From: Panorpa germanica
Lineage: Eukaryota > Arthropoda > Insecta > Mecoptera > Panorpidae
DNA: 64,000 bases
Reading direction: 5' to 3'
Assembly (NCBI GenBank): GCA_963678705.1
Contig: OY783206.1
Span: 10,985,807-11,049,806 of the forward strand
Positions 49,141 through 62,141 of this stretch are shown here, in pieces (position 1 is the first letter of the stretch; each line of letters begins with the position of its first letter). The notes beneath the pieces are model-generated. The model ran no database searches and had not been told where the DNA came from. It worked only from the letters and a program-made list of their open reading frames with translations. The translations under genes were made by a program, and so were the position numbers.

Positions 49141-50091
49141 AAATGCAATTTGCGTTTAATAAGTTAGTGTTTCATAAGTAAGTTCATTTTCTGCACTTAA
49201 GATTTAGTTGCTTATAGTTTCCTGGGACGTGCTAAAATTAAACTTCTATATCTTGTAACTCATCACATGATGACCACTTCTTCCCTTCAACTCTTCAGTT
49301 ATTTCTACAATAACTTTAGCTGAAGTAAATCGTAAATACAACACTTTATAATAGTTGGTTTATTCTCACAAATAGTTTATTACTAAATAAAAGTACCTAA
49401 TTCTTGATTATTGTTAAATAAAAGTGAAATACAACACGTAAATTAACTGTATTTTTAAAATAGAAGAAGCAATACAATTCCTGGTAATAATTCTCAAATA
49501 TATAAAGCCACCCGTAAAAACACAACACAGAAGATATTATAGCAAATATTTCGGTCTAAATTATCAAAATTAGACAAAAGATAATGATCGACGAAGAAAT
49601 TAAAATCGCCATAAAATAATTAGGAAATATAAGAAGCCATTCAAAATCCATTTGGTACAGTTGCTCCTTAAGGTGTCTTTGATAATAAATCTTTTTAACT
49701 CGCCGTGGGCAATGATTGACTAGCATTCATTATAAAGTCACCACAGGATAATGAGAGGATTCAGGATTTCCCCACACAGTTTCCACAAGAATGCGCGCGC
49801 AGTCTGCTAGTATGATAGAGCTTTTTGATGGAAATATTTAGATGTTATTGTTCACCACGCTCTGATAGTATTACTGTTAGTTGACTAGTGGCAGTCGTCG
49901 TGTTAGGTCAAAACTCGGATGATTAACCAATTCGAAGCAAGGTTCAAGTTTACGAAAAGATATAACGCAAAATAATTAAACATGTTTAGAAATTATTAAT
50001 AATTAATAAAATACAATTTATTGTAGAGCTCCCTTAATTTTAATGTGTATATAATTTGTGTAATTAGTAATTTGTAATAAAGTGCCACAAA
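49141..50091. promoter_or_regulatory. Upstream region of the carbonic anhydrase-related gene
   Basis: No gene. The GC-richer patch at 49780-49930 (AGTGGCAGTCGTCGTGTTAG) is the likeliest place for a transcription start before the ATG at 50092, but no core promoter element is certain. Confidence 0.3.
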
Positions 50092-53000
50092 ATGCAAATT
50101 AGTTGGATAATTAATATATTTTTTATGATGAATTTAATTAATGGTGAGTGCTGAAGAACAGTTTTTATTTTATGAAATTTCTTGTTTGTTTTTTAGATTA
50201 TTTTGTTTATCTATTATTGAAATCAACAGATTATAGAACTAATTATAGAATTAATTTTATAAACAAGTAATATAATTTGATTTTTGGTAAGCTTATGCAA
50301 TGCAATTAATAAATAAAAATAAAATACAACTAAAGATAATTTATTTCATGACAATTTATTATTAATTCACTGACCAAATAATTAATAACTAATTCCCTGT
50401 TTTGAATATAATGGTTTTAATTAGAATTACAAAATACAAGCATTTTTAAAACGTTGATTTACATTTTTATATTACATTACCATAGGTGTCAAAAGGCTTT
50501 AGTGTTTTTTTTAAATTACTTCCCGCAAAACACAAACCTTGGATGTTACTTTACATTCATACAATAATTTACTTAAACAAAACCTAGTAATATTTAATCT
50601 AAAATGGTCTTATTTTCTTATCTTATAGTTATTCTAAAATTCCTTAATCCTTAATAAGTAATTCATCAAATTTTATAATCCGTTATAAGGTGTTAAGAAG
50701 TTTAAGTACGCTAATACGCAAAAAGGGTAAATTTATTTTTGAAATAGCATTAAAATAGGTTATAAATTGTTGTATATTAGGTAAAATATTTACATAACAG
50801 GTAATTTTGTTTTGTTAGATCAACTTTAAATATATGTTACTGTGTTTACCGGATTTACCGAAAGTTTACCTACTAAACATGGATCCATATATTTTACATA
50901 AATTAATCTGACAGTTTATATATAGTTTTACCTTAATTACATAAAATTTACATAACAATTAGTATCTTCATAAGAATACCATTATCCTTTACCAATATAT
51001 AGAATTTCAAGGTCAACAAAATTATCTTTTCGAAATTTACACTAGATAAAACAAAATTTGTGTCAAACTTTTACAAAATATCACGGAACCTTCTGAAAAA
51101 ATAAGACCCTATTATGTAACTTTGTATCAGCCGACCTTAAATATATTGCAAAATAAGATGCAATATCTTGATTTGGGCTTTGTTTACAAAATATGAGCTT
51201 TTTAAAAACCAATTAATGTTAATATTTTTCAAGTGCCGTTAAATTTAATTCAATTTATTTTAAATACTATAGAGATTTATGTATCAGCAAATAAGTAACG
51301 TTATCTCAACTACAAATTTCTTAATTCTCAAGTAGAAACTAGAAAATGTTTCGAATAGCCGTTTCTCATATTACAGTTTGTCGCGTTGTGTCACCATTCC
51401 ATCCAGCAAGCGATATGTATCCGGAAGCTAAGAGAACAGTCTTACTTTTATTTATAAACAGAGAAAATACAAACACACAAAATAACAGAAGTCGTAAAAA
51501 TAAAATATGCGTAACATGGAACCGCTAAAACGTTTTTTTCAACAATTTTCTAATTAGTTCAAATAAAAGAATATTACATTAAACGATTTCGATCGGATCA
51601 TTCTTTTTTATGTAAATAAATAAATTTACAAATAAAAAGCTTCCCTTTTGGTTATTCGGTACATTATGTAAACCATAAATGCTCTCAATGACCTCCCCCT
51701 CTCATGTTTCCAACCCCACTCTCGTTCTCTCTGCCTGCGCAATCCTGAATGTTTAAAATGCTGTTCAGTATAAAAGACTTTTATCGAAAAAAATAACACA
51801 AAAAAGTCAAAAAACAATTTATTCTGGCACACAAGCACAAGCACAACGCAACGCAAACCATAAAACTTACAATTATCTGGCAGTATTCTGCTTGTAGTAA
51901 ATGCAGGGGTGTGTTAATGATAGCCGGCGGGCAGTTTCACTCTTAAAGCAATCTATATATCATTTAAATAATGTTTAAGCGATGAAAATTTTAAATTTAC
52001 TTGCTATACTATTGAATGAATGTTATACGTAAGCCTTGAATCATTTGTTGGTTTCTTTTTTAAGTGAATGTTGTTTCGATGTTGACAACACTGACGCTCT
52101 TGACATATTGACAGATATGTAGTGTCATACCTCGACTGTAATCGGTGTTTGGTATGCTAAGTTCGGTAACGGTGTTATCAGTTGTTTTGGAAACGTTAGT
52201 TGGCGCAGTTACGATTTGATACTCCAAAGATCCGAAAAGAATTGATATACTTAGTGAAAACACATAAGTAGCCCTTTTAGTGAAAGAGAGCTGCAAATAA
52301 TGTACCACAAAACGGGGCTACTGCCAGTCCAGCCGCAGAAATTGTTTTCCATAAATAACTGCAATTTGTACACTTTGGAAGAAAGTAGCAATTCCCATTA
52401 AATATTTTTAAATTATTTTTACAATTTGATAGGATTCTTAGGATCACGGCTCTTTTTTTAACCCTATAAGTTGGGATAAAATTAATTTAAATTCGTATCG
52501 TACTTGCAAGATTTCCAGAAACATTACCTTACTGGATTGTTTCTGCTAACCTCGTTCCTTACTACTTTTCCCTTTTTCTCATTTTTTACTTCGAACACCT
52601 CTGGTTCCCCATATTTAGTTGGATTAGATGTAACTATTTTTTTCCAATAGGTGTTTGTATTCTGTTATATTTTCAGATTATCAAACTGTGCCTCAACCTC
52701 CATCTTTCCACTATTCTCCTATCTTTCTTCTTTTACTTTTTTCTCCTTTTTGTTTCGATATCATCATCGTCTTATTCATCTTCCTATTCATTTTCCTATT
52801 CATATTCTACATCTTCCTCATTTTCTTCTTCATCCCATTAAATATATTTAGGATTTATGTAACATAACAAAGATTACCTTTTACATAATCTTTTTTTTTG
52901 GGATAGTGTAATGTGGGTAATCAGATTACATAACAAAAATTATCTTTCGATACAAATTTACGTTTTTTGATGTTAATAAAACTTTTTGTGCAAGATTTTA

Positions 53001-56000
53001 TATAATGTCACATATTAAAATATAATTTTAGTAAATTTTTTAAGCGTCTTTTGAAATTATTTGATGCCTTGTGTAACAGAATTATGTTAAGCCTTGGTAA
53101 ATAATAAAACGTAACATTACACAAAAAGTATTATTTTAAATAGTATACAAAATAATGTTCAATAGTAACCTATTACTACTTAAAAAACTACCAAGCGATT
53201 TAAGTAATGATTAAAATATACTAAGTACTTAGCAGTCCAAAATAATCAGGTATACATTCTCATGTACATTCGGGAGAAATACTAACTTTTTAGAATGTAT
53301 CACTGGATATATTCCTTTCATGTTATACTATGCTTTGTAATTTGCTGAATATCATAAACGGACAGACTGTAATATTACGGAATGTAAATAAATAAAAAAA
53401 AAATTAAAACGGTTGCGCGCCCCTAAACAAAACTCAATCTAATGAGAAGAGGGTAAACAAGGCAGAGGGGTTTCACTCAATTATGTATAACACATTTATG
53501 GGCTTCGCTAATTACGCTCCGTTTTTTTTATATACATTACTCGGGGGTTTTATTTTTTGACAAAAAATAAATAATCAAAACGTCAGACAGAATCCATTAA
53601 GATTTGAAATAAGTTTGTGATTCTTTGTCCCATTTATTCATGAATATGTTGATTGGTATAATACGACACCCTGTGGATTAAAACGGACAAAATCTCCATG
53701 TTATTATGTTGTAATGTATCAAATTATACGAGTCCTTTCTTGCTTGGATATTTACATCATTTGTAAGATTTGCACTTTACTTAATTTGAGAAGAAAATAT
53801 AAATTGGTTTATTTTATTTAATAACTCACACAAAATCTTTGCTATAGAATTACTTCACATGAAATAAGAAAGAAACAGGGTTGTAGATATATTCTCAAGG
53901 ACATGTATCTCAAGAGTAGCCAGTTAAAATAATGTGATATAATTGTAAAAATTGACGGGTCTATAGGACTTACATATTGAGAGCTCTTTAACAGTGAAAC
54001 CGACTACTTCATTCAAGTTATTTCGCATTAGTACATTTTATCATGACATGAAGTTTGTACTTTAAGAGCGTCCGCACATGAGGCGACTGATTGCAAACCT
54101 TAGCCCAGAATCTACCCGAACCGAATGAAAATGGAACTGTATTGTTAGCGAGAGAATAAACGTGTATACAAGTGAGAGAAACCACACGGCACGAACGAAC
54201 TTGAACTGGTTTTGAGCAAATATTCAGCGACTCTGTTTCTCGGTCGCAGGGCATTCTTGGTTGCATCCTTTTGATGGTCACATCATGAACAGAGATCTTC
54301 ACAACTACTATTCAAAAGTATTGGAATACATACATACATACAAATACGATACAATAAAATTCCCTGTTATGCCATTGTTAGAAATTATAAAATAATCCTC
54401 AGTTAACACATATGTAGATCAAAGTGCTGCCTTTATTTTATCCGGCTCGAAGGACCATATAACGAAGTCAAAAGTCGACGCATTAGTTATCTTAGTGTGA
54501 CGTATACTTAAGTGGTTGTAAATCAGTTTGAACAATATGAAAACAAACACTTGTTTTAATTAAATGTCTTTAATTCACTTAATCTAATGCAATCTTAATT
54601 TTAATGCCTTTATTTCACTTGTTATAACTAAAACAATGATGTTTTTAAATCTCTTCTCAAGTTTTGATTCAATGTTCAATAAGTAATAAATATGAATAAA
54701 ATGTAAATCAATTTTTATAAGCAAGTAACTGTGCAATACCTGCTTCGTAGATTTACCTAATAATAGAAATTCCTTCAAATTCCTAGTCAATGAATAATTG
54801 ATTTCCATGCAGTTTACGTGAAGTACGACCCGACGCCGCTCTGCGTCCCGACGCTTTACGTGAAATGGGGTGGGGGTAGGTGGTTAGTCTACGATATACA
54901 AATAGAATATTTAAACGTTACAAATGTTTTAAAAGTCGTTTATTGCATTGTTAATTGTCTACTGATATATTTATACCTTTGTTTATTTCCTGCTAAAGTT
55001 TTAACTATTAACATGACCATGTTCGGCGTCGTTGATCCAAACTATCGATGGTTTATTTATACGCCGGTATGTATTGTTAACTTGGTAAGGGGTAGTTCAC
55101 AAAATGAAATACTATATTTACAAAGAAATATTACAAAAATGAAGTTATTTTCTTAAAGACTAGTTTCAAAACCTAAAATTTGGACTACATGTGACAAATT
55201 GGCGGAAAAGCTGGTAAATAATCTTTTCGAACTAACTTGGCTAACAAATTATGATGAGTTGGGACTCCATTTGTATTTCTTGTTATCAGTAGACCCTAAG
55301 ATATAAATTGTTATTATGAATCTAATAAAGAACTAAATTTCCTACAATTTTTGTGTACAATATTTTTTTTATATGTATAGTCATTAAACTCCATCGCTGT
55401 AAAGTAGAGCATTCACTGAGAATAATGATTCAAATCACAGAATGACATTAATCAGTGTGTGCATGCGCCTACAATTTTATCCATTTTTCTTAAACTCATA
55501 ACATATTCCGTATTTTAAATCAGGGAGTGCTACTACAAAATTGAAAATTAATTGTACACTGTTACCATGTATGTGTAAATGTAAAACCACGAAGTAACGT
55601 TTTACGTTGGATCAATTGTATATCTAGTGTGCGCATGCCTTTACCCATTATTTCAACTCTATACAAACATTTCAAATAACAGTTGATGGACTATTAAACA
55701 TGTCTAATTAAAACTTATATATATTTACAAAAAGTATTTACCTTTATCAATAATAATCACACACATACATATGTATATACGAGGCTTTGACACCATATAA
55801 TACATTGAAAATATTTCACCTCCTACCCCTACAATTTATTGAACTAATTAAATACAAATTTCAAACAAATAACGCAGCAACATACAACACATAACTGAAT
55901 TTCTAGTTGTATGCAATCAAATGAACATTATTTTCTTAATTAATTTAATTATTCCACTAAACATAGTTTTCAACCAACACGAAAACAACATATTTCTACT

Positions 56001-59000
56001 AAATTAAATGTAAATTGCATTTCTGATGAAATAAATGAAACATAACGTCATTCTGATACCGCCTTTTGATGTTAAAGTTATAGTTCCTAAAGTTACCACC
56101 AATTGAACGAACGAAATGGTACAGCCTTTATGCAAGTTCTTTCCTAATCTATTATAACTTTTCCCAAGTGAACAAATGTTACTTTGGAAAAACCAGTTTA
56201 TTTCATTTGGTTGGGACACAGCGTCGCATTACGCTTCCAGCGGGCTCTAGGCAAAATATAAATCGGGGCCATATTTACATATAAGCCTTAAACGAATACT
56301 TATTTACAGGAAACCTTAATTGTTCTTAACATTAATTTAATATTTTATTTTAGTAATCTAGTAATAATTCATCTAAAAAGTTCAAATTTTATAGCTACAT
56401 TAAAGGTTTTTAAACCTTAAAAGGAATTCTTAAATTTAATGAGTATGCAATGCGCAAAATTGTAGTCTTCAAAGGAGGTTAGTTTTTCAAATTGTAGTGA
56501 AATAGGTTACAAAACGTTGCATATTAAATAAAATCGTTTACGTAACAAGTAACTTTTGTTACACCTTTTTGTATAATCTTTAATACACATATATGTTTTT
56601 AGCGAATAGTCTCTTTAAAATAAAGTTTTCTCTGCTTTTGTACGGCAAAGACAAAACTACCAATAGATAAGATCTTGTTTCCAGTGTGCACTCGCCCTCA
56701 CAGATTGTGACTAAAAATAAACCAATATGTCAAGTAGTCAGAAGTAAGAAAAATTTCACTTCAACACATTTACGTTTATATAAAACAATACTAATATAGA
56801 AACATATACTTGTAAGTTAAAATGAATTAAATTTTAATTTATAACTCAAAATGTAGACCATATAATTCTGATGTTTTAATAATACCTAAAGAAAAGGACA
56901 GTGGTTGGAAACGATCTCTTTGACGGAGGATTGCTGAGTCTTTAGGTTCGATTACAGGCCCGGCGCTATATTTAGTTGATTTGACTTTTCTTAAGTTTAA
57001 TTGATAAATTAAATTTTAACATAATCGTAAACTTAAGGAGGTACAGGACAACGTAAATGATGAAAACGTTGTGAAATTTGGAGGGTCGATACAAATAGGT
57101 AAAATACATGCTGTCTCAAAATTCTTCATAGTTTTCTTTTTATACATGATTAAAAATAGTCATATTCCATACAAATCATAATTTTTAGCTTAATTTCACC
57201 ACATAATATAACTTTTAACTATAAAAAAATGGTGACACGGCTTTCAAAAACTAGGTGTATATAAAATAATCTTTTCTGTAACTATTGCAAAAAGAAAATT
57301 ATCAAAAGGATACCTATTTACGAAAATATTTAAATAAAACCTTTAAGAAACAGTAAATGTAGGTTATAAGCCGGCAACGTTGCAAATGCCAATTTGAGCG
57401 AGAAATTCAAAATCGGAATAAATGTTATATAAAATATAACAATTTATTAGTCAAAGAACCAAATCACGCATGCGTCAACACACGTAAATTTGCAGCGTTG
57501 CAAAATTTGTTATTCCTTTTTCAAAATATTTAATTTGAATTTAAAATTGAATTAATATAAATTTGATATTAATTATAGGTAATTTTCAATTTATTAAACT
57601 GTTATATGCATAAAAAAAATCATTTTAACAAGCAAAAAGTAGTTTATTAGGGAATTGAAAAATTCATTTTCAAAGGTACAGCCCCAATATTTGCTCGTCC
57701 CTCATGTACTTCGTATTTTGCATTTCGTATTACCGAAAGATAAACTTTTTGCATTAACGGTACGTCCTGGACCTCCTTAAAAAATATATATTTATTTTAA
57801 GACCATCAACTTTGAATAGTTATTAGCACTTTAACCAATATATACATTTTTTTTACAACACATTTTGCATTACATAATATATAATTCTTTAATAACTATG
57901 TTATACTATAATTTCGATTTTACATATCATTTTACAATAATCATAATTTCTTCAATACCTTCACTGTTCATCTTCCAATATTCTTTTTCCTTGTATCAGT
58001 TTTTATTTTTTGTTATATGGGTGGTTCATTTTACTTTTACTTCAACGCCTCTTTCTTAAACATGCACATACTCTGTCTTATCCTAGTAAGTCATATCTTA
58101 TACCTATTATTTAGTTTTTTATAACCAAACCCAGAAAATAGAATTCTAGTACGGGGATCGAACACGAAAACACAGCAGTCTAACGTCAAGCATCAATACC
58201 CACTGTGTCGTCCATCGTAAACTTATTAGGCAATGATGTATTGTACATATACGAGACATCTGCATTTAAGGTATTATCAACTTATCAGGGGGTCTAAATA
58301 AAATAATAAAGCATAGGAGTAATATATACATATAAATTTTAATTGAAAGCTCCTTGACCTTACTTAAATTCTTACACATAATCATCTAAAACAGAAGATA
58401 TAACCACGTATCTATCGTATCCATTCCAAAATGTAAAAGTGCCGATGGTGGTTCGAACATATCACAATCTTTTTGTAGTGTGTATTTTTTATTAAATTAC
58501 TAAGCTGAGTAATGCTAAATACTGTAATTTATATGCTAACTAGAAGGGATTATTCCTAGGTTATTATTTGTAAGGATGTTATTTCCTATATTTAAAAAAT
58601 GTTGTAGAAAAAAATATATATAATTATGTGTAAACACGACACCTGCCGTGACTCGCATGTCCCATTTATAACGAGAGCTGTGTCCCGACCCGTCCCGTCC
58701 CGTTTCGTCCCATTCTGCGTTCGTAGAGCTATAGGTAGGTCAGTCCCACACGTAGCTGTTAGATATATGCTACGTTCATACCACGAGGTGTTAAATCCAG
58801 GGTTTTAAAAGATTTGTAATGAAAAAAACTCTATGCATTATTATGAAAGTTAATTAAAAAGCTAGGGTCGTATAACTGGTACGCTGGTTACGGTTGAGGC
58901 TATTAAAAGTAAATGAAGAATTTTATTATTCTGTAGTTTTAATATTGTTTATCTAGCTCGTTTGGTATCTATTTTTATAGATTCAAAGGTTAAAAGCGTA

Positions 59001-62000
59001 AATTAACATGTGTTTTTCTATTTTTTTTAATAAAGTTGGTCTACGTATATCCGATACACTGGACCATTTCTGCTAATGTTGGCACATTTATAGATTAACC
59101 ATTTTTCTTATGTAGTCTAAAACTATATTTGGCATAAGTGCTGATATATAACCAAGAGTAAAACGAAATTCATGGTTTCTGCAACTAAATTGCTGTACTA
59201 TATGGTATAATTATTAAATTATTATATTGTTCGATAAGGTATCTACAATATAAATTTTATATAAAACTTACAAAGCAACTTATAATTATAGTAGGATACA
59301 ATTAATTTCGGCGGTGCATTTGTGACTGGATACAATTGATTAATTTACTGCTGCAGCTACTCGTAATAACTCGTAATTTCTAATATGTTCTATGTAAAGG
59401 ATTATTGCAACTCTATTAAAAAATCAAAACATTTAAAAGAATAGAATCAGCTCTTCTTAATACAATCAATGTTACTTTCAAATATGTAACTCAAGTAATT
59501 GTTCACAATCTGTAATAAACATAGCACTGTTTGGATTACTCGACGAGAATCACTAATAACAGAGAGCATTTATGCTTGGGGTTAGACTTCTGTATCTTTT
59601 AGTTCAATTTGTTTAATTCAGTTGGCAATTTGATTCGAGGAGAAATGAGAAATATTGAAAGCGAGATCCTAAAGAAAATAAGGGAGGAGAGTAGAAAGGA
59701 GGGTGGAAGAGGGGGAACGAAAAGGAAAACTTTGAAAGGAACGGAATAATGACAGAAGAGGCAGAAAGAAGAAGAAGAGCAGTCACAAGTGTGGAAGAGG
59801 AGCTAAGAAGTAAAGACAGAGAGATTCAATTAGAGATATAATAGCAAATATAATGAAAGATACATACGAGAAAGAAAGGATTTTTAATTTTTTCTTTTGG
59901 AAGAAGTGGATAGATAAAATAAGGATCACAAAATGTAAATAAGCCCAATGATATGTAATTTAATGAATTAAGGCAGAAGAATGTAGTGTCTAATGGCAAA
60001 AACATTACAATAAAAAAATAAAAATAAGTTGATATGTGCTTTCATAATAATAAAACTTATGTGGTAACGGTTTGGACTATTTCACTCAATAAATACTGTT
60101 ACCATTGTCAGTGATAGCATCGCAAATTGAGCGACGATGAATAATTTAATTTAAATTTATATTAGTTTATATATTCATTAACATGTATTAAAATAAAACC
60201 TTGAATGTAAACGGTTGACTACTACTTTTCAAAGATATTTATATACAGAAATCGCAAGTGATAAAAATTAATCCTTTGATTAATGATATTGATTGCGTGC
60301 AAATGGTTCAGTGTTATAGTGAATTTATTTCACATATTTAATTATTGAATGGAAAGGATTATAAACCTCATTCATCAATCCTTATAAAGTTGATAAATTT
60401 GTCAAATTACTTAGAAGATAAACTTGTTTTTAATATTATCAGAAGAGAAATTATTTTGTAAGTTATAGAATTATTTTTTTAAATTTTATTTGAGTGCAAT
60501 AATTGTAGCTAGTACCTAAATGTAAGTTATTTACATTTATAAATAAGGACATTAAATTTGATACTTCAGACTTTCTATTTTTTGCACTTTACTTCCTATT
60601 TTATCAATCTTTACTTGTATCTCTTTTTCCACCTTTCTTTCTTCATTCCATGAATTTCCTTTAATTATTTTAAAAAAAAAAAAAATTTTATTTTATTTTA
60701 ATTTAGCTTTAGAGATAAGTTTTAAACAATATCCTTTCTTTTTATAGTTTGAACTATTAAATAATTCTACGTGTCATTATCTTCAAACAAAAGAAATAAA
60801 TCAAATCATTTATAAATCACAAGATTGTCGAAATAGTTTTTAATTCTAAAGTAGAATAATAAATTAATCTGTTCGTTCTTTGATAATACTTTCCTTTTTA
60901 ACACCAAACTTGTAGATAATTTGTTATTTAATTAAAAAATGATACTTCAGATTATTTTAGTGAAAGAGTGAAATAGTTTTTACTTTCATAAAAATGTGAC
61001 AGTTTGATAAATCGATCGGTTAACCGAGTCAACACGGTTACGTATATTAAAGGTTTATTTACTTACTTAAAAGATTTTACCTAATTGATTTTACAGTATT
61101 GTTTACAAAAAACATCGTTAAATAGAACATCTCTTTATAATAATTTTAAGTAGTTGTTTTTAAGGTTTTTAGAATACCTATAGAGTAAATATACCTTTTA
61201 GAGTAAATATTACAAGGTTTTACTTAAGTAAAATTTTGCATGAATGTAAGGTAATATGCATGTTTTATGTTGTCTGGGATGTTTATATAAAATTCATATT
61301 TTTCAGATATAAGAGCCAGCTGGGACGACTGGTGGACCTATGATGGAATCTCAGGTTAGTTTATCTCAAATTAAAATAAATAATAATTATTTCGAAGGAT
61401 CTTTACAGCCACTTTACAAAGTTCTTAATGTTTAATCAAGTCGTACAGAAGGATCGTTTCATCTTATGATTTATAAAGAAAAGCGCTAAAAAATACAAGT
61501 CAAGATTTTCTATAATTCTAGGTCCAGGTTTTTGGGGGCTAATGAATCCACAATGGAACATGTGCAACAAGGGTCGAAGGCAATCTCCAATTAATGTGGA
61601 GCCGGATAAACTATTATTTGACCCTTACTTACGACATTTACACGTAGATAAACATAAGGTAAACAAAACATACGTTCAAATTGGTATATAAATTCTGTAT
61701 CTGAGAGGGACCTTATATAAAATGATTTCTTCTAAAATTTATATTTATTTACCTTAATAAATTGTATGAATGTCATTTCCTTATACGTAGGATACCATTA
61801 TGGATAGAATAAAAATTAACATTTAGGATTGAGGTAGTTATCTATAAAAATCAATAATCTTGCACTTTTCAGGTACAAAATTTAATAAATGTTTAATAAT
61901 TAAGAAAAATAAGGCGAAAATCTCAAATTTCATGAAAAAATTGTTCCAGGTCTGCGGAACACTGCACAACACCGGTCAATCGTTGGTCTTTCGTATCGAT

Positions 62001-62141
62001 AAAGACACAAAACAACATGTGAATATTTCGGGTGGCCCTTTGGCGTATCGATATCAATTTGAAGAAATTTATATCCATTACGGGACGGATAATAAGCAAG
62101 GGTCAGAGCATCAGATACAGGGATATACATTTCCGGGTGAG
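50092..62141 (+). CDS. Carbonic anhydrase-related protein (CA10/CA11-like), 5' part
   Basis: Secreted alpha-carbonic anhydrase-like protein. Four coding exons are visible: 50092-50143, 61307-61354, 61522-61658, 61950-62141 (143 codons). The gene continues past the window, since the last exon ends at a GTGAGA donor with no later exon found. Exon 1 encodes a hydrophobic leader, MQISWIINIFFMMNLIN, and ends in phase 1; exon 2 starts in the matching phase, giving DIRASWDDWWTYDGISG. Body landmarks: GFWGLMNPQWNMCNKGRRQS at 36-55, then PINVEPDKLLFDPYLR, NTGQSLVFRIDKD, NISGGP (sequon at 104-106), YRYQFEEIYIHYG and QGSEHQIQGYTFPGE. In active enzymes the EIYIHYG site is QFHFHWG; here the first zinc-binding His is Tyr120 and the second is kept as His122. 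Known biology: CA10/CA11-like proteins are secreted, neural and non-catalytic. The 11.2-kb first intron is inferred from phase and leader, not from a transcript. Confidence 0.88.
50144..56889. other. First intron of the CARP gene, left part
   Basis: AT-rich intron. The ORFs at 51626-51856, 52060-52308, 52651-52867 and 54818-55156 show no motif. 52650-52840 is a pyrimidine run. 54812-54890 is a short GC-rich patch with repeated TTTACGTGAA and CCCGACGC words. Confidence 0.5.
56890..57005 (+). repeat. tRNA-like SINE head, second type
   Basis: CAGTGGTTGGAAACGATCTC followed by GAGTCTTTAGGTTCGATTAC has box A-like (AGTGGTTGGAA) and box B-like (GGTTCGATTAC) motifs about 45 bp apart. It differs from the SINE-like repeats at 20.1 and 57.8 kb. 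No tRNA cloverleaf is evident. Confidence 0.45.
57006..57779. other. CARP intron, no feature seen
   Basis: AT-rich. The words AAGGAGGTACAGGACAACGT at 57036 and ACGGTACGTCCTGGACCTCC at 57757 are inverted, so 57036-57776 may itself be a 740-bp inverted-repeat element. Confidence 0.4.
57780..58225 (-). mobile_element. SINE-like repeat, copy 2
   Basis: The body matches 20084-20535. The minus-strand head reads GGACGACACAGTGGGTATTG (box A-like), then GACGTTAGACTGCTGTG and GTGTTCGATCCCCGTACTAG (box B). The tail at 57780 is A/T-rich and lacks a long pure A run. It lies in the CARP intron, antisense to it. Confidence 0.65.
58226..59659. other. CARP intron, no gene seen
   Basis: 58670-58720 is a C-rich stretch with tandem CCCGT pentamers (CCCGACCCGTCCCGTCCCGT). 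The rest is AT-rich. Confidence 0.5.
59660..60030 (+). mobile_element. Non-LTR fragment (family A), plus-strand copy
   Basis: It contains SVEEELRSKDREIQLEI-type coding sequence (59790-59840), matching the ELKRRDRDIQQQE tail of the 0.24-kb copy, then the 3' UTR box GAATGTAGTGTCTAATGGCA and an A-rich end at 60010. It is the only plus-strand copy of the family in the window, inside the CARP intron. Confidence 0.65.
60031..61306. other. CARP intron, right end
   Basis: AT-rich with A and T runs (A13 at about 60670). Nothing else recognised up to the TTTTTCAG acceptor at 61306. Confidence 0.5.

Noticed and set aside
52651-52867. Overlapping Phe/Ile/Ser-rich ORFs
   Set aside because: They are frames of a pyrimidine-rich tract, which opens reading frames by composition alone.
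54818-55156. 112-codon ORF in the CARP intron
   Set aside because: Half hydrophobic, no domain, no splice pairing with CARP exons; treated as chance.
56220-56290. CAGCGTCGCATTACGC as another hAT end
   Set aside because: No matching inverted end and no 8-bp duplication found nearby.
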